DNA of 32,611 bases, taken from positions 1 through 32,611 of IMG/VR virus record IMGVR_UViG_3300016457_000335; one strand, given 5' to 3'. The notes beneath the pieces are model-generated. The model worked only from the letters and a program-made list of their open reading frames with translations. It was not told the origin of the DNA and did not search any database. The translations under genes were made by a program, and so were the position numbers. Source of the stretch: a virus. This document shows positions 14,966 to 23,024 of the stretch, in pieces. The first letter of the stretch is position 1; every line of letters begins with the position of its first letter.

Positions 14966-16327
14966 TCAGTTACCTCGGGTCTTGTAGATGTGGTTGGGGT
15001 TCAGCTGCGCCTTGATGTCGGCGGCGCGTTTGTCGGCCGTAGAGACCGGGTGTGCGGTGACGACCTGGGTACTGCGGCCTTCCTCCGCCTTCATCGACAG
15101 CAGCTGTGCGCGCACCGTGTCGAGGTCGGTGCTCTTCTCGATGAAGCTGGCCGCGAGGGTGTCATCGCCACGCAGCGCCGCAGCACAGGCGTCCTGCACT
15201 GCGGTCGCGTATTCGATGGCGCTGGCCGCCGGTTCGCCCTCATGCAGAGGGCGGCGCAGCAGGGCCACCGCCAACGCCGGCGGCAGATCACTGGATGCGA
15301 TTGCAGCTGCCAATGCAGCTGCCGGGTTCGCCACCACGGCTGCAGTCGGCGCGGGAGCGGCCTCGGGCACCGGCGGCGTTGCCGCTGCCTCCGGATCGTC
15401 GTCCGAATCAGGGTTGCCCGGCGCGGGCTGCGGTGCCGCATCGGCCGCTCCGAGGTGTGCGACCAGGTCGTGCCAGGTGCCGAGCCGGGTGGCAAAGCCC
15501 AGCGCCACGGCGGCCTGGCCGCGGTAGCAAGCCGCCTCGGTTGCGCGCACGGCTTCAGCATCCATGCCGAGGTTGCGCGCCACGGTGTCCACGAACATCG
15601 TGCGCATGTCCTCCAGATCGGCCATGGCCTCGGCGTGCGCTTCCTCGCTGAGCGGGAAGTTCGGGTTGAAGTCGACCTTGCGTGCGCCGGCGAACAGCGG
15701 GGTTACCTTCAGGCCGATCTGGGCGTTGTTGCCGCTCCAGTCGTGGTGATAGCAGACCACGCCCACCGATCCGACGCCGCCGGTGCGGCTGATCCAGATC
15801 TCATCGCAAGCCGAAGCGAGCGCGAAGCCGGCGGAGTACGCATGGTCATCGACCAGCGCATAGACCGGCTTCCGGCCTCGCGCCTCGAAGATGTGGTCGA
15901 CCAGGTCGAAGCAGCCCGACGCCATGCCACCCGGCGTATCCAGCCGCAGGATGATGGACGTCACCGCGTCATCGTTGAGCAGTTCGTCGAAGGTGTCGCG
16001 CACCGCTGCGTAGCTCACCGGCCCCGGTCCGCTGGCACCGGGCATCGGCCGGTTCACCATCGCACCGGACAGGTTGATCACACCGATCAGGTTCTGCGCC
16101 ACGCCCACCGGCTGCCCGTCGGGGCCGGAAACTTCGAAGCGGTCGGCCTTCAGCACGCTGTCGTCGCTGGTGACCTTCCCTTCCAGATAGCCGCCCACCA
16201 GCGCTTCGCCGATGGCCGGCTGCACCAGCAGGGGCTGATTGAGGACCGCGGCGGCGAGCGAGGCCACCACGGGCGCACGGCTGCCGCGACCCAGCATTCG
16301 GGCCAACAGGCCAGGCTTACTCGTCAT
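14966..16327 (-). CDS. S49 family head maturation protease fused to scaffold region (lambda C/Nu3-like)
   Basis: The product is 453 residues from ATG 16327, chosen because AAAGGA lies 6 bases upstream; ATG 16333 would sit directly on that site. Residues ~80 to 290 form the SppA/S49 domain: IGVINLSGAM, then LRLDTPGGMASGC, and AYSAGFALASACDEI with the probable catalytic Ser165. RTGGVGSVGVV follows, then GARKVDFNPNFPLSEE with the probable general-base Lys217. An Ala/Pro-rich linker (TPPVPEAAPAPTAA) leads to a helical C-terminus that likely acts as scaffold. In lambda the scaffold Nu3 is made from an internal start; a separate start is not obvious here. It processes portal and scaffold in the procapsid. 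Confidence 0.9.
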   Translation of the reverse strand: MTSKPGLLARMLGRGSRAPVVASLAAAVLNQPLLVQPAIGEALVGGYLEGKVTSDDSVLKADRFEVSGPDGQPVGVAQNLIGVINLSGAMVNRPMPGASGPGPVSYAAVRDTFDELLNDDAVTSIILRLDTPGGMASGCFDLVDHIFEARGRKPVYALVDDHAYSAGFALASACDEIWISRTGGVGSVGVVCYHHDWSGNNAQIGLKVTPLFAGARKVDFNPNFPLSEEAHAEAMADLEDMRTMFVDTVARNLGMDAEAVRATEAACYRGQAAVALGFATRLGTWHDLVAHLGAADAAPQPAPGNPDSDDDPEAAATPPVPEAAPAPTAAVVANPAAALAAAIASSDLPPALAVALLRRPLHEGEPAASAIEYATAVQDACAAALRGDDTLAASFIEKSTDLDTVRAQLLSMKAEEGRSTQVVTAHPVSTADKRAADIKAQLNPNHIYKTRGN

Positions 16328-17798
16328 CGTCATTCCTTTCATCGTCGTTGGCGCCAAGGGCGCCGGGTTCGTCGTCCTGCCGGGCACCAGAGGCGTTCGT
16401 TCGCCTCGGGTCGCTGTCGTAGCGAAGCCCGGCCGCGTCTGCGCGCTGGTTGTCCTGCGCCTGCTCGGCATCGACCTGTTCGGGATCCTCGCCGGCGCTC
16501 AGCACCACCTTGCTGCGCGACTTGAAGCCCGCCCGCACCGCCTTGAGTTCGGAGGTCACGTCCTGCACAGGGTGGCTCCAGGGCCAGCCCTCGGGCACCC
16601 ACAGGGTTTCGGTCACGTCATCGCGCAGGGCCGCATAGCGCGGCACCTTCAGCAGACCCGCCAGCACCGCCTGGTCCATGAAGGCGTCACGGACCCGCTG
16701 GCAGAACATGGGGATCATGAAGAGCCACTGGTCCTGCTCGATGACCCGGCGGAACTCGTTGAGGATCAGACGCAGCGCGCGGTCAGAGACGTTGCGCAGG
16801 TCGCCGGTCAGCACTTCATAGGGCACATCCTGGCTGGCAGAGATCGCCAGCAGATGCCCGCGCAGGAACTCGGCATAGTCAGAGCCGGCGCTGGGCGGCT
16901 CGGCGAACGTGATCTTTCGGCCGGGTGGCAGCTCCTGCATCGTGCCCGGCTCGAGCCCACCGATAGCCGTGCCGTCGGCATCCTCACCGGTGATCAGATC
17001 GCCGATGGCATCGCCTTCTTCTCCATCCGCATTGGCATCGGTGGTGATGAAGGCTGCGAACAGGTTGGCCAGGGCCTGGCGCTCCAGCACCGCATCATCC
17101 AGGCGGTCCAGGTTGAACATGCGCAGCAAGGCCGGCGCCGAGCCCGGCACGCCCCGCATCGCGCCCGCACGGTTCGGCCGGTACAGGTGCAGCACCTGCT
17201 CCGCCGGCACGCGCACCAGCTCGTTGCCGTTGACTGTCAGCTGCAGGTCGCCCGGGTGCTCCCGGTACATCCAGTAGGCCACCCGGCGGCCGATGCTATC
17301 GACCTCGATGCCCTGCCGGATCACGTTGCCGTTGCTGGCCACGCCGTTGTAGTGCTGCGGGCACTGCTCCGATTCGATCAGCTGTACCTGCAGCGGCACA
17401 GGCAAGCCGTCCTCGGGCCGCCGGTACCGGATGCGGGCGAACACCTCGCCGGCCTCTTTCCACTCGCGCCAGGCGAGCGCCTGCAGGCCTTCCCATACCA
17501 GCACGCCATCGGCGTCAGCGTACTTGCCCCAACGGGTCCACAGCATGGTGACCTTCTTCTTGTGCTCCTTCGTGCCCCAGATCGGCTTTGCCTGGATGCC
17601 GGTGGCGATGCCGTTCGACACGCTCTTGTTGAGCGCGCTGACCATCCACGGGTCATTCCGGGCCAGGTGCCGTGCCCGTGCCAGCAGCGTCGGCAGGCCC
17701 AGCAGCGATGCGTTGGGTCCGAGCGAAGTCGGGCGGAAGGTGCGAAGGCGGCGGCCGTTGCCGGCGGCGCGATAGCTGCTCTCGGCGGTATCAGACAT
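16317..17798 (-). CDS. Phage portal protein (lambda gpB family)
   Basis: The product is 493 residues from ATG 17798, which overlaps the W-like gene stop in ATGTCTGA. Lambda gpB is 533. Characteristic lambda-portal phrases are RARHLARNDPWMVSALNKSVSNGIATGIQ near the N-terminus, GEVFARIRYRRPEDGLPVPLQVQLIESEQCP, VLHLYRPNRAGAMRGVPG and QDVPYEVLTGDLRNVS...RLILNEFRR. It forms the dodecameric channel for DNA packaging and tail attachment. The C-terminus is acidic (DDERNDDDE) and its last codons carry the ribosome site of the protease gene. Confidence 0.93.
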   Translation of the reverse strand: MSDTAESSYRAAGNGRRLRTFRPTSLGPNASLLGLPTLLARARHLARNDPWMVSALNKSVSNGIATGIQAKPIWGTKEHKKKVTMLWTRWGKYADADGVLVWEGLQALAWREWKEAGEVFARIRYRRPEDGLPVPLQVQLIESEQCPQHYNGVASNGNVIRQGIEVDSIGRRVAYWMYREHPGDLQLTVNGNELVRVPAEQVLHLYRPNRAGAMRGVPGSAPALLRMFNLDRLDDAVLERQALANLFAAFITTDANADGEEGDAIGDLITGEDADGTAIGGLEPGTMQELPPGRKITFAEPPSAGSDYAEFLRGHLLAISASQDVPYEVLTGDLRNVSDRALRLILNEFRRVIEQDQWLFMIPMFCQRVRDAFMDQAVLAGLLKVPRYAALRDDVTETLWVPEGWPWSHPVQDVTSELKAVRAGFKSRSKVVLSAGEDPEQVDAEQAQDNQRADAAGLRYDSDPRRTNASGARQDDEPGALGANDDERNDDDE

Positions 17799-18006
17799 TG
17801 CCGGTTCCCGATTGGTAGAGGCGCACGACGCGGCGGCGCCGCGGTACACCTGCGGCCTGGCCCAGCTCATCGCGCATCTGCTTCAGCAGGCGGCGCATCT
17901 CCACCAGGCTCTGGTAGGTCACGGTGCGGTCGGCATATCGGACGCTCAGCACGCCGGCCGCGATCGCGGCTTCCAGTTGTTCGACTTGCTTGGTGGTGAA
18001 TGCCAT
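17791..18006 (-). CDS. Head-tail connector protein (lambda gpW family)
   Basis: This is a 71-residue protein (gpW is 68). N-terminal helix TTKQVEQLEAAIAAGVLSVRYADRTVTYQSLVEMRRLLKQM gives the helix-hairpin-helix pattern of gpW. The basic end (PRRRRVVRLYQSGTGNV) corresponds to the QRRRGPAGFYV end of gpW, which is needed for FII binding. It lies between large terminase and portal as in lambda. One base separates it from the terminase stop. Confidence 0.9.
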   Translation of the reverse strand: MAFTTKQVEQLEAAIAAGVLSVRYADRTVTYQSLVEMRRLLKQMRDELGQAAGVPRRRRVVRLYQSGTGNV

Positions 18007-18007
18007 T

Positions 18008-20095
18008 TCAGCGTCCCAGGTACTTGCTTCGGATGACGCGGCGGGTGCGCGTGCGCGGCATTGGCGCCGGCGCGACGTCGTCTGCCCTCACGTCTGGGTT
18101 GTCGTCCCACGGCGCGGCCCATGGCGGCGGCGTGGTCCAGTTGATGGCCGGAACCTTCAGCCACAGCGCCATGCCCTCGGCGTAGCCGCACAGGTCGAAC
18201 GCCTCATTGCGTCGTTTCGCCAGGTTCTCCCAGCCCTTGGCCATCCTCGATTCCGCTGTCAGCTCGGCGTAGAACGCTTCCGGCAGCCAGTCGGGGAAGT
18301 GGTAGTAGCCCGGGCCGGGCTCGGCCCGCTTCACGTTGGCGTCGACGGTGTCCTTCAGCCTGTCTACGTTGAGCAGCAGCTGCGGAACATCGCCCTTCGA
18401 CCCGGATTTACGGTCCCGGCGCTTGCTGCTGTCGGGGAAGGTCTCGCGGAACAACCCGCCCTCGCGGCGAGCATCGCCCTTGATCAGCCTGACCCTGGCG
18501 TGCAGCTTCCGGGCCTTGAGCGAACGCCAGAACTCCAGCGCGCGCACCGAGGTGCCCGACTTGCCGCCCCAGTCGATGCCCACGGCGTGGACCGGCATGC
18601 TGCGGCCGGTGCCATCGTCCAGCGGATAGCGACGGCTGATGACTTTCTCGACCAGGCGCTCCCAGTCTTCCAGATACTTCGGCGGATCCAGCGGCAGGAA
18701 GCCGCCCGAGCCGTCCTCGCGCTTGGACGTGCGCAGGGTGAAGGAATCCACCACCCAGCGCTCCAGTTGCCCTGATTCGCCGATGCCGAAGCCCAGCACC
18801 AGCACCACGAAGCGGTTGGCCTGGACATCGACCTCCCCCAGAAGGAACCGCACGCCAGCGGGCACCGCGCCAGCGGGCCAGACCTCGGCGCGCTCCTGCA
18901 TCTCGTTCGGGTCGCTGGCCGACCGCGCCGCCATCGGTACGTAGTTGATCGCCCCGTCCACGTTGTGCGTGGTCTTCAGCGGGCGCTCTTCACCGGTGGT
19001 GGCGAAGGTGCGCAGTGCCTGGAGGTAGCGCTCGATCAGCGATTCCCATGACTGGTAGGACGCAGCGACACCGCCGAGCCAGTAGCTGGCGATGCGCGCC
19101 TCCGGCCGTTCGCCGGTGACCGTTCCATCGGCGTGCACGACCTGGCCGTCCGCAGCCCAGACGCCGCATCGGTTCATCCCGTCCTTCCACCGATGCTGCA
19201 GCCCGACACCACAGTGCGGGCAGTGCAGCAGCGAATAGTGCCGCGCCATCTTCTGCACGTCGTCCAGCACGACGCGCTCGAGCAGTTCCTCCATCGGCGG
19301 CAGCGCGAACCCGTCATAGCCGGGCGCGGCCTGGAACCGCTCTCCGCACTCCGGGCAGGGCCAGTACCAGCGGCGGCGGTCCCCGCGCGCATACAGCGCG
19401 GCGATGCCGGCGGCCGGTGGGCCTTGGTGCGGGTGCAGCGGCTTCCACGCGCCGTCGGCGTAGTCCGTTGCCGGGCTCGACTCGGCCACCACCATTCCGG
19501 CCGACATGTAGGTCTGCGTGCGCTTCAGGCCCAGGCCGAAGCACTCATCGATCGTCAGGTCGCCCGTGTAGTTGTCCACGTCCGTCATCAGGACGTCGTG
19601 GATGTCCTTGCCCGAGAGCACCGACACAGACGGCCAGCCCATGCGCAGCGACATTCCCGACCGGAAGAATTTCAGCAGGATGTTGTCGTCGTGGGCACGC
19701 GGGCTCAGCCGCGAGCGTAGCTCCGGGCTGGCGGCGATGCTGCGGGCGATACGGGTCTTGCTGTAGTCCTCGGCCGCATCCTTGGACATCTGCACAACCA
19801 TGGCGTCGGCCGGGTTGCAGGTGATCAGGTAGGCCAGACGCGCATCGATCAGCGAGATGGTCTTGCCCGACCGCGCCGGCCCTACGAACACCACGGCCTC
19901 GTAATGGCGGCTGCCGGTCGTATCCAGCGGCTCGACCATGTAGGGCGTGGTGTCTGGATCCCAGGAACCGGCGGCGCCGGCAGCATTTGCCACCTGCAGC
20001 ACCCGCGCACCTTCGCTCACCCTGATTCGGCGCGGCGGCCGGATCATCTCGGCAACGCCTTGGCGCACGCTACGCGCTGTCGCGTACGTCGTCAT
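18008..20095 (-). CDS. Terminase large subunit (lambda gpA family)
   Basis: The product is 695 residues from ATG 20095 (MTTYATARSVRQG), with GAGGGC upstream; lambda gpA is 641. The ATPase part has Walker A GPARSGKT at ~72 to 79 and a Walker B-like VLMTDVD at ~170. A zinc-finger-like pair (CPECGERF, later LHCPHCGVGL) follows near residues 250 to 325. The endonuclease part includes VGIDWGGKSGTSVRALEFW with an acidic metal-site residue, and the C-terminus carries YHFPDWLPEAFYAELTAE and RRNEAFDLCGYA, both typical of the family. It cuts concatemers at cos and drives DNA into the procapsid. It overlaps the small subunit by 26 bases. Confidence 0.94.
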   Translation of the reverse strand: MTTYATARSVRQGVAEMIRPPRRIRVSEGARVLQVANAAGAAGSWDPDTTPYMVEPLDTTGSRHYEAVVFVGPARSGKTISLIDARLAYLITCNPADAMVVQMSKDAAEDYSKTRIARSIAASPELRSRLSPRAHDDNILLKFFRSGMSLRMGWPSVSVLSGKDIHDVLMTDVDNYTGDLTIDECFGLGLKRTQTYMSAGMVVAESSPATDYADGAWKPLHPHQGPPAAGIAALYARGDRRRWYWPCPECGERFQAAPGYDGFALPPMEELLERVVLDDVQKMARHYSLLHCPHCGVGLQHRWKDGMNRCGVWAADGQVVHADGTVTGERPEARIASYWLGGVAASYQSWESLIERYLQALRTFATTGEERPLKTTHNVDGAINYVPMAARSASDPNEMQERAEVWPAGAVPAGVRFLLGEVDVQANRFVVLVLGFGIGESGQLERWVVDSFTLRTSKREDGSGGFLPLDPPKYLEDWERLVEKVISRRYPLDDGTGRSMPVHAVGIDWGGKSGTSVRALEFWRSLKARKLHARVRLIKGDARREGGLFRETFPDSSKRRDRKSGSKGDVPQLLLNVDRLKDTVDANVKRAEPGPGYYHFPDWLPEAFYAELTAESRMAKGWENLAKRRNEAFDLCGYAEGMALWLKVPAINWTTPPPWAAPWDDNPDVRADDVAPAPMPRTRTRRVIRSKYLGR

Positions 20096-20573
20096 CGGTG
20101 ATGCCCTCGTACATGGATTGCCGCACGCGATCGCACTCGTCCTGGACCTTGACCACCTGCTCTGGCGTGAGCCCTGCCTTACGCTCGAGCACATCAGGCA
20201 ACGTGTCGAAGAACTGCACGACCTTCTTCACCAGCTCGGCGTAGTCGGCCTCGACCTCTGCGGCCGGCACCAGCTGCCCTATGGTCGACTCGACCTTCAG
20301 GCGCTCGTTCTCCGACTGGTAGTAGGCCCGGCGCTCCATCGGCGGCAGGTCGCGCGGATCAACCACGCCCTCCGCGCCGAACGCCGCGGCACCCGGATTC
20401 ACCAGCGCAGGGGCTGCGTCGGCCAGGCGATAGACGTCGTGCCCGGCGCGCTTGGTCAGCGGCGGGACGCCGGCCTCCTTCAGGCGCTTGCTGGCCGTTC
20501 GGCGGTCCATCCCGAACTCATCCGCCAGCCTGGCCACGGACCAGCCTTTGGTGAATTCGTGGATGTCAGCCAT
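20070..20573 (-). CDS. Terminase small subunit (Nu1-like / DUF1441)
   Basis: The protein has 167 residues (lambda Nu1 181). The N-terminus has a winged HTH: WSVARLADEFGMDRRTASKRLKEAGV, the cos-binding recognition element. The segment LPPMERRAYYQSENERLKVESTIGQLVPAAEVE is highly typical of the DUF1441/Nu1 group. A helical C-terminus (VVKVQDECDRVRQSMYEGI) probably contacts the large subunit. ATG 20573 is the first gene after the ~250-bp non-coding region, as expected if cos lies just upstream. Confidence 0.9.
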   Translation of the reverse strand: MADIHEFTKGWSVARLADEFGMDRRTASKRLKEAGVPPLTKRAGHDVYRLADAAPALVNPGAAAFGAEGVVDPRDLPPMERRAYYQSENERLKVESTIGQLVPAAEVEADYAELVKKVVQFFDTLPDVLERKAGLTPEQVVKVQDECDRVRQSMYEGITDDDVRDSA

Positions 20574-20830
20574 GTTCTACCCGATGCACAGCCTATTCAG
20601 GCCAGAAAATGCGGTTTCTCCCGGCAAAAACCGCCAAATGCGTGGCCTGTGGTGGAGCACCCTAGAGGCCGAAATACTGTCTTTTACCGGGGTCCGAATT
20701 CCCCCCGGTAGCTGTGGATAAGCCCAGGGGCCCCGCCCCATTCAGCTTTCTGTGGATAACCTGTTGATATCCACTTGTTCCGTTCAGTTTCGCGTTCACT
20801 CGCACCGATGTGAAACACAATCGTGAAACA
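20574..20830. promoter_or_regulatory. Non-coding region upstream of terminase genes; candidate cos site
   Basis: No convincing gene lies here. Visible structure: an inverted repeat GCGGTTT/AAACCGC (20611..20617 and 20628..20634), and related CGCATTT words on the minus strand close to the terminase gene that could be small-subunit binding sites. A GC-rich inverted repeat ACCGGGG/CCCCGGT (20686..20692 and 20703..20709) with two-fold symmetry could be the nicking site. Two identical TGTGGATAA words are at 20713 and 20751. Lambda has cosN and cosB in exactly this position before Nu1. The exact cut position cannot be read from sequence alone. Confidence 0.45.
20713..20759 (-). repeat. Two consensus DnaA-box words (TTATCCACA on minus strand)
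   Basis: TGTGGATAA occurs at 20713..20721 and 20751..20759, 38 bases apart in the same orientation. Each is a perfect 9-base DnaA box on the minus strand. A weaker partner, ATATCCACT, occurs just beyond at about 20768. They may bind host DnaA, or be sequence words used by the terminase or IHF-type bend of cos; both are inference. Confidence 0.5.
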
Positions 20831-21196
20831 TCAGGGCGCGACCGCAGGCAGCGGCACCGTCTTCCCTGCCAAGGCGTGGGTGCAGTCGCTCAGGAACTCG
20901 ATCTGTCCGTCACGAACGAACGAATGACAGGTGTGGCACATGCTGATGCCGTCCTCGTCAGGGGAGCCCTTGTCGCAAGGCTCGGCGATACCCCTTCGGC
21001 GCTCCTGATCGTGCCAGTCAGGCTCATAGCAGCAGCCGCCTCGCGCCAAGATCGACGGTTCCAGCGTTGGCCGGTCGGTGCTGTCGTTGAAGCGCCATGC
21101 ACTCGGCCTGCCATCGACGGGCAGTGTGTGGTGCAGATTGCAGCCAGGGCATTTGAAGGACAGATGCCCTTCATAGATTTTCACCACGGCCGTCAT
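20831..21196 (-). CDS. Cys/His-rich small phage protein (DUF6527-like)
   Basis: This is a 121-residue protein. It has FKCPGCNLHHTLPV near the N-terminus, RPTLEPSIL in the middle, and the C-terminal signature MCHTCHSFVRDGQIEFLSDCTHALAGKTVPLP. That signature recurs in small proteins of many phages, which I believe correspond to DUF6527; I cannot check the family number here. The paired Cys residues suggest bound zinc. Its function is unknown. It is coupled to the Rz1 gene by an ATGA overlap and is the last gene before the cos region. Confidence 0.75.
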   Translation of the reverse strand: MTAVVKIYEGHLSFKCPGCNLHHTLPVDGRPSAWRFNDSTDRPTLEPSILARGGCCYEPDWHDQERRRGIAEPCDKGSPDEDGISMCHTCHSFVRDGQIEFLSDCTHALAGKTVPLPAVAP

Positions 21197-21480
21197 GGTT
21201 GTGGCACCTGGTGAGGCACCGGCTTACCTTGCACCTGGTTGATCGAATCGAACTGAGCCTCGTACTGATCCAAGCAGCGCTTGCGACCATTGCTCACTTC
21301 AAACACCGCCGACGGCCTGTCAGCGCGCACCCAGCTGCAGCGCTTGGTCATCGCGGCATCGATGGGGACATAGGTGGCCACCGACACCTCGATGATGTCC
21401 GGGGCCGGCGGGTTGGGCTTGGGCGGTACCGACTGACATGCGCCAAGCGTCAGCGCCACAGAGATCAGAAGGATGCGCAT
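21193..21480 (-). CDS. Outer-membrane spanin lipoprotein (Rz1-like)
   Basis: This is a 95-residue protein with a short signal peptide MRILLISVALTLGAC. The lipobox LGAC places the lipidated Cys at residue 15. A Pro-rich stretch (PPKPNPPAP) follows, as in Rz1 proteins. It is longer than lambda Rz1 and is a separate gene following Rz, not nested inside it. It pairs with the inner-membrane spanin across the periplasm to fuse membranes at lysis. Confidence 0.85.
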   Translation of the reverse strand: MRILLISVALTLGACQSVPPKPNPPAPDIIEVSVATYVPIDAAMTKRCSWVRADRPSAVFEVSNGRKRCLDQYEAQFDSINQVQGKPVPHQVPQP

Positions 21481-21481
21481 A

Positions 21482-21964
21482 TCAGTACCCCTTCAATTCC
21501 GGGCAGGCAGAATCGAGCAGCTCCAGGGCTGCCTTGCATGTATCGGGACGCTGTTCGTACCGGCCACGCCATGTGGCTGCGTCCTTCTCGGACGCCTCGA
21601 CCTTGACGGCCAGGGACCGCAGCGCCTCCGCACTCTCCGCCCGGAGGGCTTCGAGCTTCTCCGCTTCCTTTCTCAGGACTGCGGCGATCTCGGCTAGGCG
21701 CTGATCGCGGCTGGCGACGTCGGCCTGCAGCCGCTCACTGTCGGCCTTCCAATCCGCACGCACCTTCACCACCTGCGCGCTGAGATCCTTGATCTTCTGC
21801 TCTTTCTCGTAGGCCGATAGGCCAGCGACCAGGCAACCGAACGCCAGCACCCCGCAGCAGACCTTCATCACGCTTCCGGGCTTACGCAACCAGACCAGCG
21901 CCTCAGCCGCCCAGCCGACCAGCAGGTCCCAGAGGGCCTTGAAGAACCGAATCAGAACGCTCAT
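21482..21964 (-). CDS. Inner-membrane spanin (Rz-like)
   Basis: The protein has 160 residues. A membrane segment lies at about 33 to 52 (VMKVCCGVLAFGCLVAGLSA) after a basic/aromatic N-terminus. A long coiled coil follows (about 54 to 125; VVKVRADWKADSERLQADVASRDQ region), ending in a periplasmic tail with CKAALELLDSACPEL, whose Cys pair fits an i-spanin. The N-terminal extension before the membrane helix is longer than in lambda Rz. Its stop is 1 base from the Rz1 start. Confidence 0.85.
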   Translation of the reverse strand: MSVLIRFFKALWDLLVGWAAEALVWLRKPGSVMKVCCGVLAFGCLVAGLSAYEKEQKIKDLSAQVVKVRADWKADSERLQADVASRDQRLAEIAAVLRKEAEKLEALRAESAEALRSLAVKVEASEKDAATWRGRYEQRPDTCKAALELLDSACPELKGY

Positions 21965-22416
21965 GGCTTATCGCCTCCGATGGCGCCGGTAGCTCTTTCC
22001 ACCATGCGCACGTAGCCGGGCAACAGCCGGCGGATCAGGACACCGGACAGGCCGGCCAGCGGCAGCTGCGGGGCGCCGGCCAGTGCCGGCCAGACGGACG
22101 CAGCAACTGCGATGACCCATGCGGCCACGATGGCGTAGGCCACCACTGCCACTGCCAGCGCAGCCCAGCGCGCAGCTGTCTGCAGGAATCGGTGGCCACG
22201 CCTGCGGTTGGAATCGGCGGCTACTCGCTCTGCGTCCTTCTCCGGCAGCAACAACACGCCGATCAGTGCGCCGGCCATTGCCACCAGCAGCACGGACTGC
22301 GGCACCCCCAGGATAATTCGCTCGGCCTCGCGCAACGCGTCAGCCGTCGCCGGCGCCACCACCGCAGCGGTGAACGTCCCAACGAAGGTTTTCAGGGTGC
22401 TCATCGGCTCGGTCAC
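21961..22416 (-). CDS. Putative holin (multi-spanning small membrane protein)
   Basis: The product is 151 residues if GTG 22416 (overlapping the lysozyme stop as GTGA) is used, or 147 from ATG 22404. Hydrophobic segments lie at about 38 to 57 (VPQSVLLVAMAGALIGVLLL) and 81 to 110 (ARWAALAVAVVAYAIVAAWV and onward), with a possible third near 117 to 132. A basic stretch (NRRRGHRF) separates the first two. Position between endolysin and spanins supports a holin role, timing membrane holes for lysozyme release. No specific holin family motif is recognised. Confidence 0.7.
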   Translation of the reverse strand: MTEPMSTLKTFVGTFTAAVVAPATADALREAERIILGVPQSVLLVAMAGALIGVLLLPEKDAERVAADSNRRRGHRFLQTAARWAALAVAVVAYAIVAAWVIAVAASVWPALAGAPQLPLAGLSGVLIRRLLPGYVRMVERATGAIGGDKP

Positions 22417-22925
22417 GGCGTCACTGCCCCGCCAGCCTTGCGGTAGGCAGCCATCAGCTTCTCCAGTGCGTGCTCCGGCTGGCCGTAGCCTGCGCCTGGC
22501 AGGCTCGCCCAGATGTTACGCACGGCCTTGATGGCGTCTGTGATGCGGCCGGCCTGGATCAGCGGAAGTGCGCGGCGTTCGCGGATCAGCTGGATGGCCC
22601 AGAGATCCTGCGACATCGGCCCAAAGTCCGGCAGCTTCAGCAGCGCGCGGTAGTGGGCATAGTCCTTCAGCATGAACTGGTAGCGCCCTGATGCGTTTGA
22701 GGTCAGGCCCTTGCTGTTGATGGCCTTCGACTTCCGCCCGCGGGAGAACGGGTGCACCGAGTAGTCGGTGAAGATCTCCGGCACACGGTCGGCACCGGTC
22801 ACGATCACGTCGTATCCCTGGTTCTTCGTCGCCGGGCTGGTGCTGGTGCCCTCCGACCAGGCCAGCATGTCCAGGAAGGCGACGACGTTGGTGCCGCCGG
22901 CCTGTTGAGCGGTGATCTTGGCCAT
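22413..22925 (-). CDS. Endolysin, lambda gpR-like lytic transglycosylase
   Basis: The product is 170 residues from ATG 22925 with AGGAA upstream. The frame is open to 23000, but only this part aligns with lambda gpR (158 aa). Shared phrases are AFLDMLAWSEGT with the catalytic Glu (Glu25 here), NQGYDVIV, ELFTDYS-like EIFTDYSVHP, GRYQFM, SQDLWAIQLIRERRALPLI and NIWASLPGAGYGQPEHALEKL. The enzyme cleaves peptidoglycan glycan strands with formation of anhydromuramic ends. No signal peptide is present, so it needs the holin to reach the wall. Confidence 0.94.
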   Translation of the reverse strand: MAKITAQQAGGTNVVAFLDMLAWSEGTSTSPATKNQGYDVIVTGADRVPEIFTDYSVHPFSRGRKSKAINSKGLTSNASGRYQFMLKDYAHYRALLKLPDFGPMSQDLWAIQLIRERRALPLIQAGRITDAIKAVRNIWASLPGAGYGQPEHALEKLMAAYRKAGGAVTP

Positions 22926-23024
22926 CAGGTGTTCCTGCAGAAAGGTGCCCGCCCCGCTGCCGGCTAGGCGCGAGAGTTGATCCGGTCGGGGAACGGGCAT
23001 AGATAACGCCGGGCCATGGCCCAG

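Noticed and set aside
14990-17999. Long plus-strand frames opposite protease and portal (511 and 586 codons)
   Set aside because: Both oppose genes with catalytic or family motifs and have compositions of antisense frames.
22926-23000. N-terminal extension of the endolysin
   Set aside because: The open frame reaches 23000, but the extra 25 residues have no counterpart in gpR and no signal-peptide character; ATG 22925 has the better ribosome site.
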